This document shows positions 5,704-12,193 of a stretch of 12,193 nt of DNA, in pieces. The stretch is from positions 1 through 12,193 of the forward strand of contig JBLINP010000121.1 of assembly GCA_047639415.1 (NCBI GenBank), written 5' to 3'. Below the pieces are notes generated by a model that was given only the letters and a program-made list of their open reading frames with translations, did no database searches and was not told the DNA's origin. The translations under genes were made by a program, and so were the position numbers. Positions within the stretch are counted from its first letter, which is position 1. Each line of letters begins with the position of its first letter. Source of the DNA: OFTM34 sp047639415. Its GTDB lineage: Bacteria; Planctomycetota; UBA1135; GCA-002686595.

Positions 5704-7206
5704 CTATGTCCGTTCAATTGATAAACCATTCTGTTCCACCTCGAGGCGTCCTCCGGGGAGCACTTCCGTAACTCGAATATCTGTTCCTTCAACCAATAAT
5801 CCCGCGGGCGCTGTCGCTTCAAACTCACGGTCATCCCCCGCAAGCATGACTTTTCCAACCGGACGCAAATCGGTCAATGCTCTTCCCTTTGCGCCGACTC
5901 GAACAATTTCTTGCTCGGTCGTCGCTCCAGTAGCGTCCCCAAAGCTGCCACCGCTCGGAACCAAAGCCATTCGATTGAAGAGCTCGGTTTTCGGCAAAAA
6001 GCGAGAAACGAGCATCATGAGCCCGGCGGCCGCTGCAGCCCACGCCAGAGTTTCAAAGGCCGAATCGATGGCCAGTGTTCGATCCAATGGATACTCGAGG
6101 CCGTAGCCCGGTCCGAGGTTCGACCAGATCAAACCTCCGAGCACCAAAATGCCGCCCGAGATGCCCGCCCACAACGTTCCGGGGACCAAGAAGATCTCGG
6201 TGGCAATCAGGATCACTCCTAAGGCGACTGCAACGATGTGCGGAATGTCCGCCAAGCCGACCAAGTAGCGCCCGAACAAGAGCGCGGAAAAGCACAGGAT
6301 TGATCCGATACCGGGCAAACCGAAGCCCGGCATTTTGATTTCCATGAAGGCCAAAATCAAACCGAAGATGATCAGCAGTGGCGTCAAACCGTCGAGTGCC
6401 GAAGCGATATTCTCTGAGCGTTGCCGCAGGACGATCGTCGGCGAAACGCCGCGTGCCCCGATGCGCTCGTAAACTTCGTCAAGCGATTCCGCTAGTCCAT
6501 CGATGAACTCAATCTCGAGGGCTTCGGTGCCGGTTAAGTTGAGCAATTCCCCGCGTTGCACGACGGTGCGGATCAGTTGAAAGGATGTGCCCGCGGCGAT
6601 GATGTCATCCCGTTGCTTGTCGGAAACGATGAGCAATTCGCCATCTACGCGAATTTGTCGCACGGCGGTTTCTGCATCGACCATAGCCTCCGCGATTTCT
6701 CCAGAGCGTCCGTGTTCCTCTGCCCAGCCTCGAAATTGAGAGCGAAAGGCCGAGTTGAATTTTTCGGTGACCGCGGAATCACTCGATACGGGTTGGACTC
6801 CGAGCGGGCCGACGGTGATGGCTGTAGCCGAACCAATCGAGGCCCGCGAACGCATGTAGATTCGATCGCAGGCCATCGCAATCAACGCGCCTGCGGATAG
6901 CGCTTGGTCGTTGACCCACGTAACCGTCAGCAAGCCCTGTTCCGACGCGTGGCCAATCGCGCGAGCAATCTTCCACATTAACTCGATCTCACCGCCGGGC
7001 GTGTTCATCTCGATCAGGAGACGGTCGCCGCGCTCAATCGCGCCGGTCGTCGCGCGACGCACAAGGCTGAGCGTTCCGACGTCGAGCGGACCATCGATCT
7101 TGAGCAAAGTGACGCCGTCGCCCGCAGGTGCCTGTGCAGCTGCTACGACCGAAAATAAAAGGCTGGCGACCAGTCCCCACCAAGCCTTCAAGATGTGCGC
7201 GCTCAT
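5704..7206 (-). CDS. Long NfeD membrane serine protease (ClpP-class, NfeD1 type)
   Basis: A 500-residue membrane protein of the long NfeD class. A signal peptide (about 1-25, ending near AAAQA) precedes a ClpP/crotonase-fold protease domain with NTPGGEI (68-74), the nucleophile region ALSAGALIAM (Ser104), RASIGSA (121-127) and Lys149 at the expected place of the Ser-Lys dyad seen in archaeal 1510-N. Then come membrane helices at about 275-290, 298-318, 322-344, 346-362 and 385-404, and a C-terminal NfeD OB-like domain (about 430-495; VGAKGRALTDLRPVGKVMLAG). Archaeal 1510-N cleaves the C terminus of its stomatin partner; by analogy FloA or another membrane protein may be the substrate. It starts the floA block, 46 bases after a GNAT gene; an AAGG just before the ATG is too close for a standard Shine-Dalgarno site. 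Confidence 0.9.
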   Translation of the reverse strand: MSAHILKAWWGLVASLLFSVVAAAQAPAGDGVTLLKIDGPLDVGTLSLVRRATTGAIERGDRLLIEMNTPGGEIELMWKIARAIGHASEQGLLTVTWVNDQALSAGALIAMACDRIYMRSRASIGSATAITVGPLGVQPVSSDSAVTEKFNSAFRSQFRGWAEEHGRSGEIAEAMVDAETAVRQIRVDGELLIVSDKQRDDIIAAGTSFQLIRTVVQRGELLNLTGTEALEIEFIDGLAESLDEVYERIGARGVSPTIVLRQRSENIASALDGLTPLLIIFGLILAFMEIKMPGFGLPGIGSILCFSALLFGRYLVGLADIPHIVAVALGVILIATEIFLVPGTLWAGISGGILVLGGLIWSNLGPGYGLEYPLDRTLAIDSAFETLAWAAAAAGLMMLVSRFLPKTELFNRMALVPSGGSFGDATGATTEQEIVRVGAKGRALTDLRPVGKVMLAGDDREFEATAPAGLLVEGTDIRVTEVLPGGRLEVEQNGLSIERT

Positions 7207-7226
7207 GCCTTCACTGTAGCAAGAGT

Positions 7227-7246
7227 GAGTGCCGGACTTCGCACTC
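7227..7246. other. Inverted repeat between the GNAT gene and the nfeD-floA block
   Basis: GAGTGC / GCACTC with an 8-base loop sits inside the 46-base gap upstream of the long nfeD gene. A competing CTTCG/CGAAG hairpin overlaps it on the minus strand. No T run follows, so it is not a clear terminator. It could mark the boundary between two transcription units or be a leader structure. Confidence 0.3.
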
Positions 7247-7252
7247 CGAAGC

Positions 7253-8242
7253 CTAAATCAGATCGGTCTCCGAAAGCTGAATCCACCAAGTGTCGCGCAG
7301 GGGCAGGGGACCGAATTTTGGGTGAAAGTTACGTACGCGCAGGCTGTATTCGCTGGGGTGCACCCGCCAACCGAATTCCTGAAAGCTCCGGAACCAGGGC
7401 GACCACTCCGGAATCGACGTGGCCGTCGCGCGCGCGCCGTCCGCTCGAGCTTGGGCGAGCACAGCTTCAATCAGAAGCTTTCCGACTTCGGGCTCCTCCG
7501 GCGGCACTAACCATTCGAGAACAAACCCAACATCATCGAAGAGCCAATTGGCGCGACGATAAACCGCTACTCCGCGCAAAATCCCCTCTTCGTCCCGCAC
7601 TCCGAAGGGCACGTAGTTGTGCTTGGGGTGATCGATGAAGCGCCAATTGTAGAAAGCGTCGTCGCGAATCGCGCTCACGCCCCAGGGCCCGCAGCAGCGC
7701 TCGTACAGCCAACGCACTTGATGATCAAAGCGCTCGATTACCTCAACGCCGTCCGGCAACTTTGTCGCGCCGCCATCCAACTCGCGCGCCAGGAATAGCT
7801 GCGTCTTCACAACCTCATACTTCAAAAACCGATCGCCAACGCGCGCCGCTTCTTCGATCGGAAGACCAAAGTGCACCCAGTCCTTTTCGATCCCGCCGTA
7901 GTTATCGAAATAAGCGTTGGCGACGTTGACGAAGAGCCCCGGTCGTTTGAGACCGCGGCGATGGTCGGGATGACTCATGCTGTCGACACAATGCACAAAG
8001 GTCCGCTCTTCACCGGCAATCAGCATGCGCAGCGGTTGTCCAGCGAACTGCGCAACGACCAGCCCTTCGTGAACCGCTACCCAAATGCGCCAACCGGCTG
8101 GGTTTTGCAAAAAGCCCCAGTTCCACTCGGCCAGCGTGCGCGGAACGTAGTTCGGATCGTTCAATCCAAAAACATGATTGAATGTCTCGAGCAACGAGTG
8201 CTCATCTCCGTCTTGAAATTCTCTGAGTTCGTAGTCAGGCAT
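7253..8242 (-). CDS. Two-domain GNAT-like acyltransferase, paralogue B
   Basis: The 329-residue soluble protein looks like a tandem GNAT-fold acyltransferase (acetyltransferase-like, related to the large bacterial FemAB/GNAT group). The first domain has LREFQDGDEHSLLETFNHVF (6-25), WNWGFLQNPAGWRIWVAV (40-57) and HPDHRRGLKRPGLF (91-104), which sits where GNAT proteins bind the pantetheine/pyrophosphate of acyl-CoA. The second has YNWRFIDHP (198-206) and GVAVYRR (224-230), and the tail ends WWIQLSETDLI. The start at 8242 is chosen because it aligns with the paralogue; the frame is open upstream, but that part overlaps the paralogue's 3' end. It lies 4 bases downstream of paralogue A with no Shine-Dalgarno site. 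The substrate is unknown; related proteins often sit in cell-surface polysaccharide clusters. The fold is likely, the function open. Confidence 0.72.
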   Translation of the reverse strand: MPDYELREFQDGDEHSLLETFNHVFGLNDPNYVPRTLAEWNWGFLQNPAGWRIWVAVHEGLVVAQFAGQPLRMLIAGEERTFVHCVDSMSHPDHRRGLKRPGLFVNVANAYFDNYGGIEKDWVHFGLPIEEAARVGDRFLKYEVVKTQLFLARELDGGATKLPDGVEVIERFDHQVRWLYERCCGPWGVSAIRDDAFYNWRFIDHPKHNYVPFGVRDEEGILRGVAVYRRANWLFDDVGFVLEWLVPPEEPEVGKLLIEAVLAQARADGARATATSIPEWSPWFRSFQEFGWRVHPSEYSLRVRNFHPKFGPLPLRDTWWIQLSETDLI

Positions 8243-8246
8243 CGGG

Positions 8247-9263
8247 CTAGCAGAGATCAGAGTCGCCGAGCGTGTAATACCAATTGCGATAGAGCCACGG
8301 CATGCGGTACTTCGGTACGTAGTTGCGACCGACGGGGAAATAAGTCGTCGGTTCAACCAAGAAACCGGCGCTTTGAAAGTCCATCCACTCACGACAAGTG
8401 TCGGGAAAGACGGCGGTCAGTCGTTCGCAATCATCGGCCCGTGCGCGCTCGAGCAGCCAGGCACGCAGTGTATCGGATACCTGCGGATTGTCGCCGGGAA
8501 CGAGCCAATCGCAGCACATGCCGGTTTCGACGCGATCATAGGTTCCTTTGCGGTAAACCGCGTATCCGGCCAAATCCCCGGCAGTCCGCGCCACGGCAAT
8601 CGCGTAGGTCTCGTTAGGGTTGTCGCTAAAGCGCCAGTCGAGTTGAGCTTTGTCGCGCACGGCAATCGCACCGTGTTCATCGCGCGCAAGATCCGACAAG
8701 CGCACGACCTCTTCGGGGAAACGCGTGACCTCTTCGATGTCGACTCCCATCGCGGCGTCCAGCTGTACGCGATCGAGCTCGGCCACCAACTTGCACTGCG
8801 TTCGAATGAGCTCGTAGCTCAAAAAGTTTTTGCCCACGCGCCACGCTTGCGGCAGCGGCAAGCCCCACATGACCGTATCCATGTCGGGAGCGGGTCCGCC
8901 GTAATTTTCAGCGTACGGATAACCGGTCAACACGAAGAATCCCGGCCGTTTCAACCCTGCGCGATAGGCGGGGTCAGTCATCGAATCAATCGCTTGACTG
9001 AAATGCGCCGGAGCACCTTCCAACCACATGCGCTGACGAATTCCCGCGTACTGGCTCATCACGTCGCCGTCTTCGGTTACCGCCAGGTAGATTCGCCAAC
9101 CCGAGGGGTTGTCCATGAACAACCACCGCCAAGTCTCCATCGTTCGCGGAACGAAGTTTGGATCCATCTGCGCAAACACACGATTGAACGTCTCAAGGAT
9201 CGAAACTTCGTCACCGGGTTGATACTCGCGAACGGTGTAGACAGGTAGCTCGGCTCGGCTCAT
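8247..9263 (-). CDS. Two-domain GNAT-like acyltransferase, paralogue A
   Basis: The 338-residue partner of the next gene downstream, clearly homologous along the whole length. Shared blocks are 'SILETFNRVF' (21-30), 'DPNFVPRTMETWRW' (34-47), 'NPSGWRIYLAV' (52-62), 'DSMTDPAYRAGLKRPGFF' (93-110), 'ENYGG' (119-123), 'WRFSDNP' (210-216), 'AGYAVYRK' (232-239) and the C-terminal 'WYYTLGDSDLC' (328-338). Such WRY-x-NP segments and GDSD ends occur in large bacterial GNAT/FemAB-like acyltransferases. The ATG at 9263 is preferred because it aligns with the paralogue; a longer frame reaches 9344 but would run into the tRNA gene. The gene begins 52 bases after the selenocysteine tRNA and may share its primary transcript. 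A link to selenium metabolism is possible but not shown; substrate unknown. Confidence 0.72.
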   Translation of the reverse strand: MSRAELPVYTVREYQPGDEVSILETFNRVFAQMDPNFVPRTMETWRWLFMDNPSGWRIYLAVTEDGDVMSQYAGIRQRMWLEGAPAHFSQAIDSMTDPAYRAGLKRPGFFVLTGYPYAENYGGPAPDMDTVMWGLPLPQAWRVGKNFLSYELIRTQCKLVAELDRVQLDAAMGVDIEEVTRFPEEVVRLSDLARDEHGAIAVRDKAQLDWRFSDNPNETYAIAVARTAGDLAGYAVYRKGTYDRVETGMCCDWLVPGDNPQVSDTLRAWLLERARADDCERLTAVFPDTCREWMDFQSAGFLVEPTTYFPVGRNYVPKYRMPWLYRNWYYTLGDSDLC

Positions 9264-9293
9264 CGAAGGTTGGAAACGAAACTGACTTGATGT

Positions 9294-9307
9294 GGCAAAT
9301 ACTTGCC
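9294..9307. other. Small hairpin between the tRNA-Sec and the GNAT gene
   Basis: GGCAA / TTGCC with a 4-base loop lies 9 bases beyond the tRNA 3' end on the minus strand. It may help process the tRNA 3' end or pause transcription. It lacks a T run, so it is not a standard terminator. Confidence 0.3.
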
Positions 9308-9315
9308 GTATTCGG

Positions 9316-9413
9316 TGGCGGGAGTGCATGGGAATCGAACCCACCGGTCCCGCTGTTCACGAAACCCAACCGGCTTTGAAGACCGGGCGGCACACCAGCA
9401 CCGATCCACTCCC
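9316..9413 (-). tRNA. selC: Selenocysteine tRNA (anticodon UCA), CCA encoded
   Basis: This 98-base gene, including an encoded GCCA 3' end, folds as a bacterial tRNA-Sec. The acceptor strand GGGAGTG pairs with CACTCCC. A 6-bp D stem CGGTGC/GTGCCG has a 4-base loop TGGT, the hallmark that separates tRNA-Sec from tRNA-Ser. The anticodon arm CCGGT-CTTCAAA-GCCGG carries UCA (complement at 9377-9379). The variable arm GGTTTCG/CGGGACC is long, and the T arm GTGGG-TTCGATT-CCCAT has a G-T first pair, as in the E. coli gene. Position 8 faces G rather than C, so the eighth acceptor pair that bacterial tRNA-Sec normally has is a G/G mismatch. The tRNA reads UGA as selenocysteine with SelB; seryl-tRNA-Sec is converted by SelA, encoded two genes upstream. 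It lies 70 bases after the phosphodiesterase gene. Confidence 0.95.
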
Positions 9414-9483
9414 TCGATGCAAGGAGCGTACCGCGCGATCGGTCGCACGTCAGCGCCTTTCTGCTCTCCCTCGGGTCACTCCG

Positions 9484-10995
9484 CTAACGAGGCAGCAAAC
9501 AACCCGGAACACCCGCTTCAAGTCCGCCTGGAATTCCACCAGCCCATCGGCGAATTTGGAGCGGGACTCGACCTTCATCCGTTGGCGGCATTTCGCCTTC
9601 AAACCCGCAGCTAAACGCCAAACCCAATGTTTTTTGATCGAAATCGACGGGCAGCGAGAGCGCCAATCCGCGGTTCCCCCGAAACTGTTGAGCACCCAAC
9701 CGAACTAGAACCTTCGGATGCTCCAGCCCGCCGGGATTTTCCACGGCCAGCATCAGTCGATTGCCCTCGCGCCGCACCGTCATGGACGCGGGCTTCGCTC
9801 TCAAGCCTTCGATCAACATCGGCAGACGCTGCGTTTCCGTGGTCGCACGAATCGTTCGAATGCGATGCAGGGGAGCGTCGAGAACCAGTCCTTCTTCGGG
9901 TCGTCCGGGTCCGGTTTGCCAGCGGAAAGCCACCGCCAACAACGGATCCGAACCGGGCGACCATGATCCGCCGGTGATTTCGAACGGCAATTCCATCTCC
10001 CCGCCGACGGGCAGGTCGAAGGTTTCCTTCAACCCCTCCACTTCGAAGGCGCCGCCGCGCACCCACACGTCCGCAATCGCGCGAACTCTGAAAGGGAAGG
10101 GATTGCGAACTTTGGCCATCAGCTTCCAGCGTCCACTCCACTCGCCGCCCGGACGATCGGGAGTTCCCAAGACGCCGGGCATGATCTCCAAGGTCGGAAC
10201 TTGAATCGGGTAGGGTCCGGCGTCGTTCGGTGCCAGGTGCACCATCGCTCGAATCGCGAGGGCGCGCAGCGGTTCGTTGGTGTTGAAGCCATTGAAAGGA
10301 GCACGACAGGCTTCGAGCAAATCGTTGGGCTCATCCACCGACCATGACCACCGCTCGCACTTCCATTCGCGCCCGCCTGCTTCGGTTCGCCAGCCACCCG
10401 GTCCGACGCCGTGCGCAGTGATTCGTTCGTCGCGAATAAATGCGCGATCTTCTTCGGTTGCGAAGTCCGCTAAAAGCATCGTCGGCAAACCCAGATCGCG
10501 CGCTTCCAAACAAACCGCTCGATAGAAGGAAGCGATGCGAACCGACAACTTCTGACCGCGTTCGCGTATGTGCCGTGCGACCTCCCCCACCAACTCGGGA
10601 TCTTTGAGTTCGATCATGTGCTGTGGACGCGCTCCAGCCTGATTCCCGGGCAAGTCGAGCACTTCATCGAACAGCGGCAAGGGTTCGCCTTCGAAGCGAT
10701 TGTGGAACCAACCGCCCGCGTCGATGCCGAACAGTTCGGGCAAACTGCGCAAGGCGATGCGACCGGTGGCGTTGGTTGTGCGATCGAGGGTTTCGTCGTG
10801 TAACAAAACCGCTTCTCCCGTCATGCAGCGTTGCAAGTCGTACTCGACGCCATCCAAGCCGTAATCGATAGCACGCACCAAACTCGCCATTGTGTTCTCA
10901 GGCGCGTTGCGGGGAGAACCGCGATGTCCCAAGATCCAGGGCGGACCTGGAACGCGCTCACCCCGTTCACCGATTCCCTCCTGCGATTTGAACAT
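9484..10995 (-). CDS. Glycerophosphodiester phosphodiesterase-like protein with unassigned C-terminal domain
   Basis: The N-terminal part is a GDPD domain, a TIM-barrel enzyme that hydrolyses glycerophosphodiesters to glycerol 3-phosphate and an alcohol. The catalytic and metal residues are visible: HRG (24-26), PEN (32-34), VEYD (50-53), LLHDETLDRTT (64-74) with His66, and IELK (128-131). A late WSWSVDEPNDL (about 215-225) and NGFNTNEPL match the barrel's end, with NTNEP in place of the usual TDRP. There is no signal peptide, so it should be cytosolic. Residues from about 255 to 503 form a separate, strand-rich region with no family I recognise. The ATG at 10995 lies 4 bases after the selA stop, so co-transcription with selA is likely. 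A functional link to selenium is not known. Confidence 0.87.
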   Translation of the reverse strand: MFKSQEGIGERGERVPGPPWILGHRGSPRNAPENTMASLVRAIDYGLDGVEYDLQRCMTGEAVLLHDETLDRTTNATGRIALRSLPELFGIDAGGWFHNRFEGEPLPLFDEVLDLPGNQAGARPQHMIELKDPELVGEVARHIRERGQKLSVRIASFYRAVCLEARDLGLPTMLLADFATEEDRAFIRDERITAHGVGPGGWRTEAGGREWKCERWSWSVDEPNDLLEACRAPFNGFNTNEPLRALAIRAMVHLAPNDAGPYPIQVPTLEIMPGVLGTPDRPGGEWSGRWKLMAKVRNPFPFRVRAIADVWVRGGAFEVEGLKETFDLPVGGEMELPFEITGGSWSPGSDPLLAVAFRWQTGPGRPEEGLVLDAPLHRIRTIRATTETQRLPMLIEGLRAKPASMTVRREGNRLMLAVENPGGLEHPKVLVRLGAQQFRGNRGLALSLPVDFDQKTLGLAFSCGFEGEMPPTDEGRVPLQIRRWAGGIPGGLEAGVPGCLLPR

Positions 10996-10999
10996 CGAC

Positions 11000-12193
11000 T
11001 TAGCTCAAAGCTTCGAAGGCTTGCAACAATCTTTTCCCATCCCCGGGCAACAAAGTGCGCGGGTCCAACAGGGCTGCGCCGTCTTTAATGCGACAGAAAA
11101 CCGAAGGTGTACCGCGGCGGAGTAGCGCCGACAATCGGTCCACTTTGATTTTGGCGTGAACGACGCGAATGGCAAAGGTGGGGAGGAACACGCCCGGAGC
11201 GCTGCCACTGCCCGGTTGGGATTGATCGGCGGCGACGGTGGCTGTGATTCCGTCCATCGCATTCAACTTCTTCGCGAGATCGTCAGCTTGTGTGCGGACA
11301 TCGGCTTCCGTGCGCAACATCATGGCACGTGAAGGCACTTCGTCGGCGCGGCCGGCGAGGTGCAGCTCCAGCGTCTTTTCGAGGCCGGCTAGGCCGACCT
11401 TATCGAGCCGCAAGGCGCGGTACATCGGATTCGAACGTAGCGCGCGAATGGCGTCGCGCTTGCCCACGATCAAGCCGGCTTGCGGACCACCGAGCAGTTT
11501 GTCGCCCGAAAAAGAAACGGCGTCCAAACCGCTCTCGACCGAATCGCGCACGAGCGGTTCGTCGGGCAAGAAGCTGAGCGGCTGCGCTCCAGCGCATTCA
11601 AGGAGACCTGCTCCCAGATCGTAAATCGCCGTGATATTGTGCCGCTTACCCAACTCAGCCAGTCCAGCGGTGTCCAACTCCTCCGTGAAACCCTCCACGC
11701 GAAAGTTGCTGGTGTGAACTTTTAGAAGCAGGCCGGTCTGATCTGTGATCGCCTTTTCATAATCGGATGCGCGTGTTCGGTTCGTTGTTCCGACCTCGCG
11801 CAAGCGCGTGCCCGCTCGTTCCATCACGTCGGGCATGCGGAAGGAGCCACCGATCTCGACCAGTTCCCCGCGCGACAAAATCGTTTCGCGATTTCCGCCA
11901 GCAAAAGTTTGCAAGCACAACACAACTGCCGCCGCGTTGTTATTGACCGCAATCCCCGCTTCGGCTCCGGTCAAGCGAACGAGCAATTCGGACAAGCGAT
12001 CGTCGCGTTGATTGCGCTTGCCCGAGCGGCGATCCACTTCGAGCACACAATAACTTCTGGCCGCAAGCGCCATGGCTTCGGCAGCCTCGGCATGCACCGG
12101 TGCGCGGCCCAAGCCGGTGTTCAACACGACACCAGTGGCGTTGACGACGGGCACAACTCCCGCGCCCAATTCTTCAGCGACGCGCGCGGACAA
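11000..12193 (-). CDS. selA: L-seryl-tRNA(Sec) selenium transferase SelA, N-terminally cut by window edge
   Basis: SelA is the bacterial selenocysteine synthase, a PLP enzyme that turns seryl-tRNA-Sec into selenocysteinyl-tRNA-Sec using selenophosphate. The 397 visible codons cover nearly all of the catalytic part; roughly the first 80 residues, the tRNA-binding N-terminal domain, lie beyond the right edge. Clear signatures are VNATGVVLNTGLGRAP (17-32 of the visible part), NNNAAAVVLCL (84-94), REVGTTNRT (132-140), YDLGAG (191-196) with the PLP-facing Asp192, and FSGDKLLGGPQAG (228-240), whose Lys232 is the Schiff-base lysine. The first visible codon is not a start. The gene is intact to its TAA and lies 4 bases before the phosphodiesterase gene. 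With the tRNA-Sec downstream it shows that this organism decodes UGA as selenocysteine. Confidence 0.95.
   Translation of the reverse strand: MSARVAEELGAGVVPVVNATGVVLNTGLGRAPVHAEAAEAMALAARSYCVLEVDRRSGKRNQRDDRLSELLVRLTGAEAGIAVNNNAAAVVLCLQTFAGGNRETILSRGELVEIGGSFRMPDVMERAGTRLREVGTTNRTRASDYEKAITDQTGLLLKVHTSNFRVEGFTEELDTAGLAELGKRHNITAIYDLGAGLLECAGAQPLSFLPDEPLVRDSVESGLDAVSFSGDKLLGGPQAGLIVGKRDAIRALRSNPMYRALRLDKVGLAGLEKTLELHLAGRADEVPSRAMMLRTEADVRTQADDLAKKLNAMDGITATVAADQSQPGSGSAPGVFLPTFAIRVVHAKIKVDRLSALLRRGTPSVFCRIKDGAALLDPRTLLPGDGKRLLQAFEALS

Noticed and set aside
4379..6106. 575-codon open frame on the plus strand, antisense to floA and the nfeD genes
   Set aside because: Its product has no recognisable domain and low-complexity Arg/Ser/His-rich composition, while the opposite strand encodes FloA and NfeD with clear motifs. 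It is a shadow of GC-rich codon bias.
8373..9248. 291-codon plus-strand frame opposite GNAT paralogue A
   Set aside because: No family resemblance, and it lies wholly antisense to a gene whose motifs are shared with its paralogue.
1..12193. Mobile elements, CRISPR arrays or prophage
   Set aside because: No transposase, integrase, phage gene or regular direct-repeat array was seen. The tRNA-Sec, a type of gene sometimes used as an integration site, has no integrase beside it.

Overview
The window is GC-rich bacterial DNA with ordinary, densely packed protein genes. Nothing in it looks mobile or viral. The gene content fits the Planctomycetes/PVC group best: futalosine-type menaquinone genes, a flotillin FloA/NfeD cluster, a tiny histone H1-like (Hc1-type) protein, and mostly weak or absent Shine-Dalgarno sites. 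That placement is an inference from gene content, not from a marker-gene tree.

Left part (1-2290): the 5' end of a RecQ helicase gene leaves the window on the minus strand. Divergent from it is a tight plus-strand operon of mqnB (futalosine hydrolase), mqnD (1,4-dihydroxy-6-naphthoate synthase) and a DUF952 gene, with 4-nt stop/start overlaps at both junctions. A convergent intergenic region (2291-2539) follows, with three hairpins, one of them terminator-like.

Middle (2540-7206): every gene here is on the minus strand. In transcription order they are a long membrane-anchored NfeD serine protease, a short NfeD, FloA, a one-pass membrane protein of unknown function, an EVE-domain protein, a structured gap, and a histone H1-like protein. 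The nfeD/nfeD/floA/unknown block is tightly coupled (6-nt gap, then 1-nt overlaps) and is probably a membrane-microdomain operon.

Right part (7253-12193): also minus strand, and the most distinctive region. It runs selA (selenocysteine synthase, cut by the window edge), a glycerophosphodiester phosphodiesterase-like gene with an unassigned C-terminal half, a selenocysteine tRNA (anticodon UCA, long variable arm, 6-bp D stem with 4-nt loop), and a tandem pair of paralogous two-domain GNAT-like proteins. selA and the tRNA make this a selenocysteine-insertion locus. selB, selD and any selenoprotein are not visible here. Whether the phosphodiesterase and the GNAT pair belong to selenium biology or are hitch-hikers is open.
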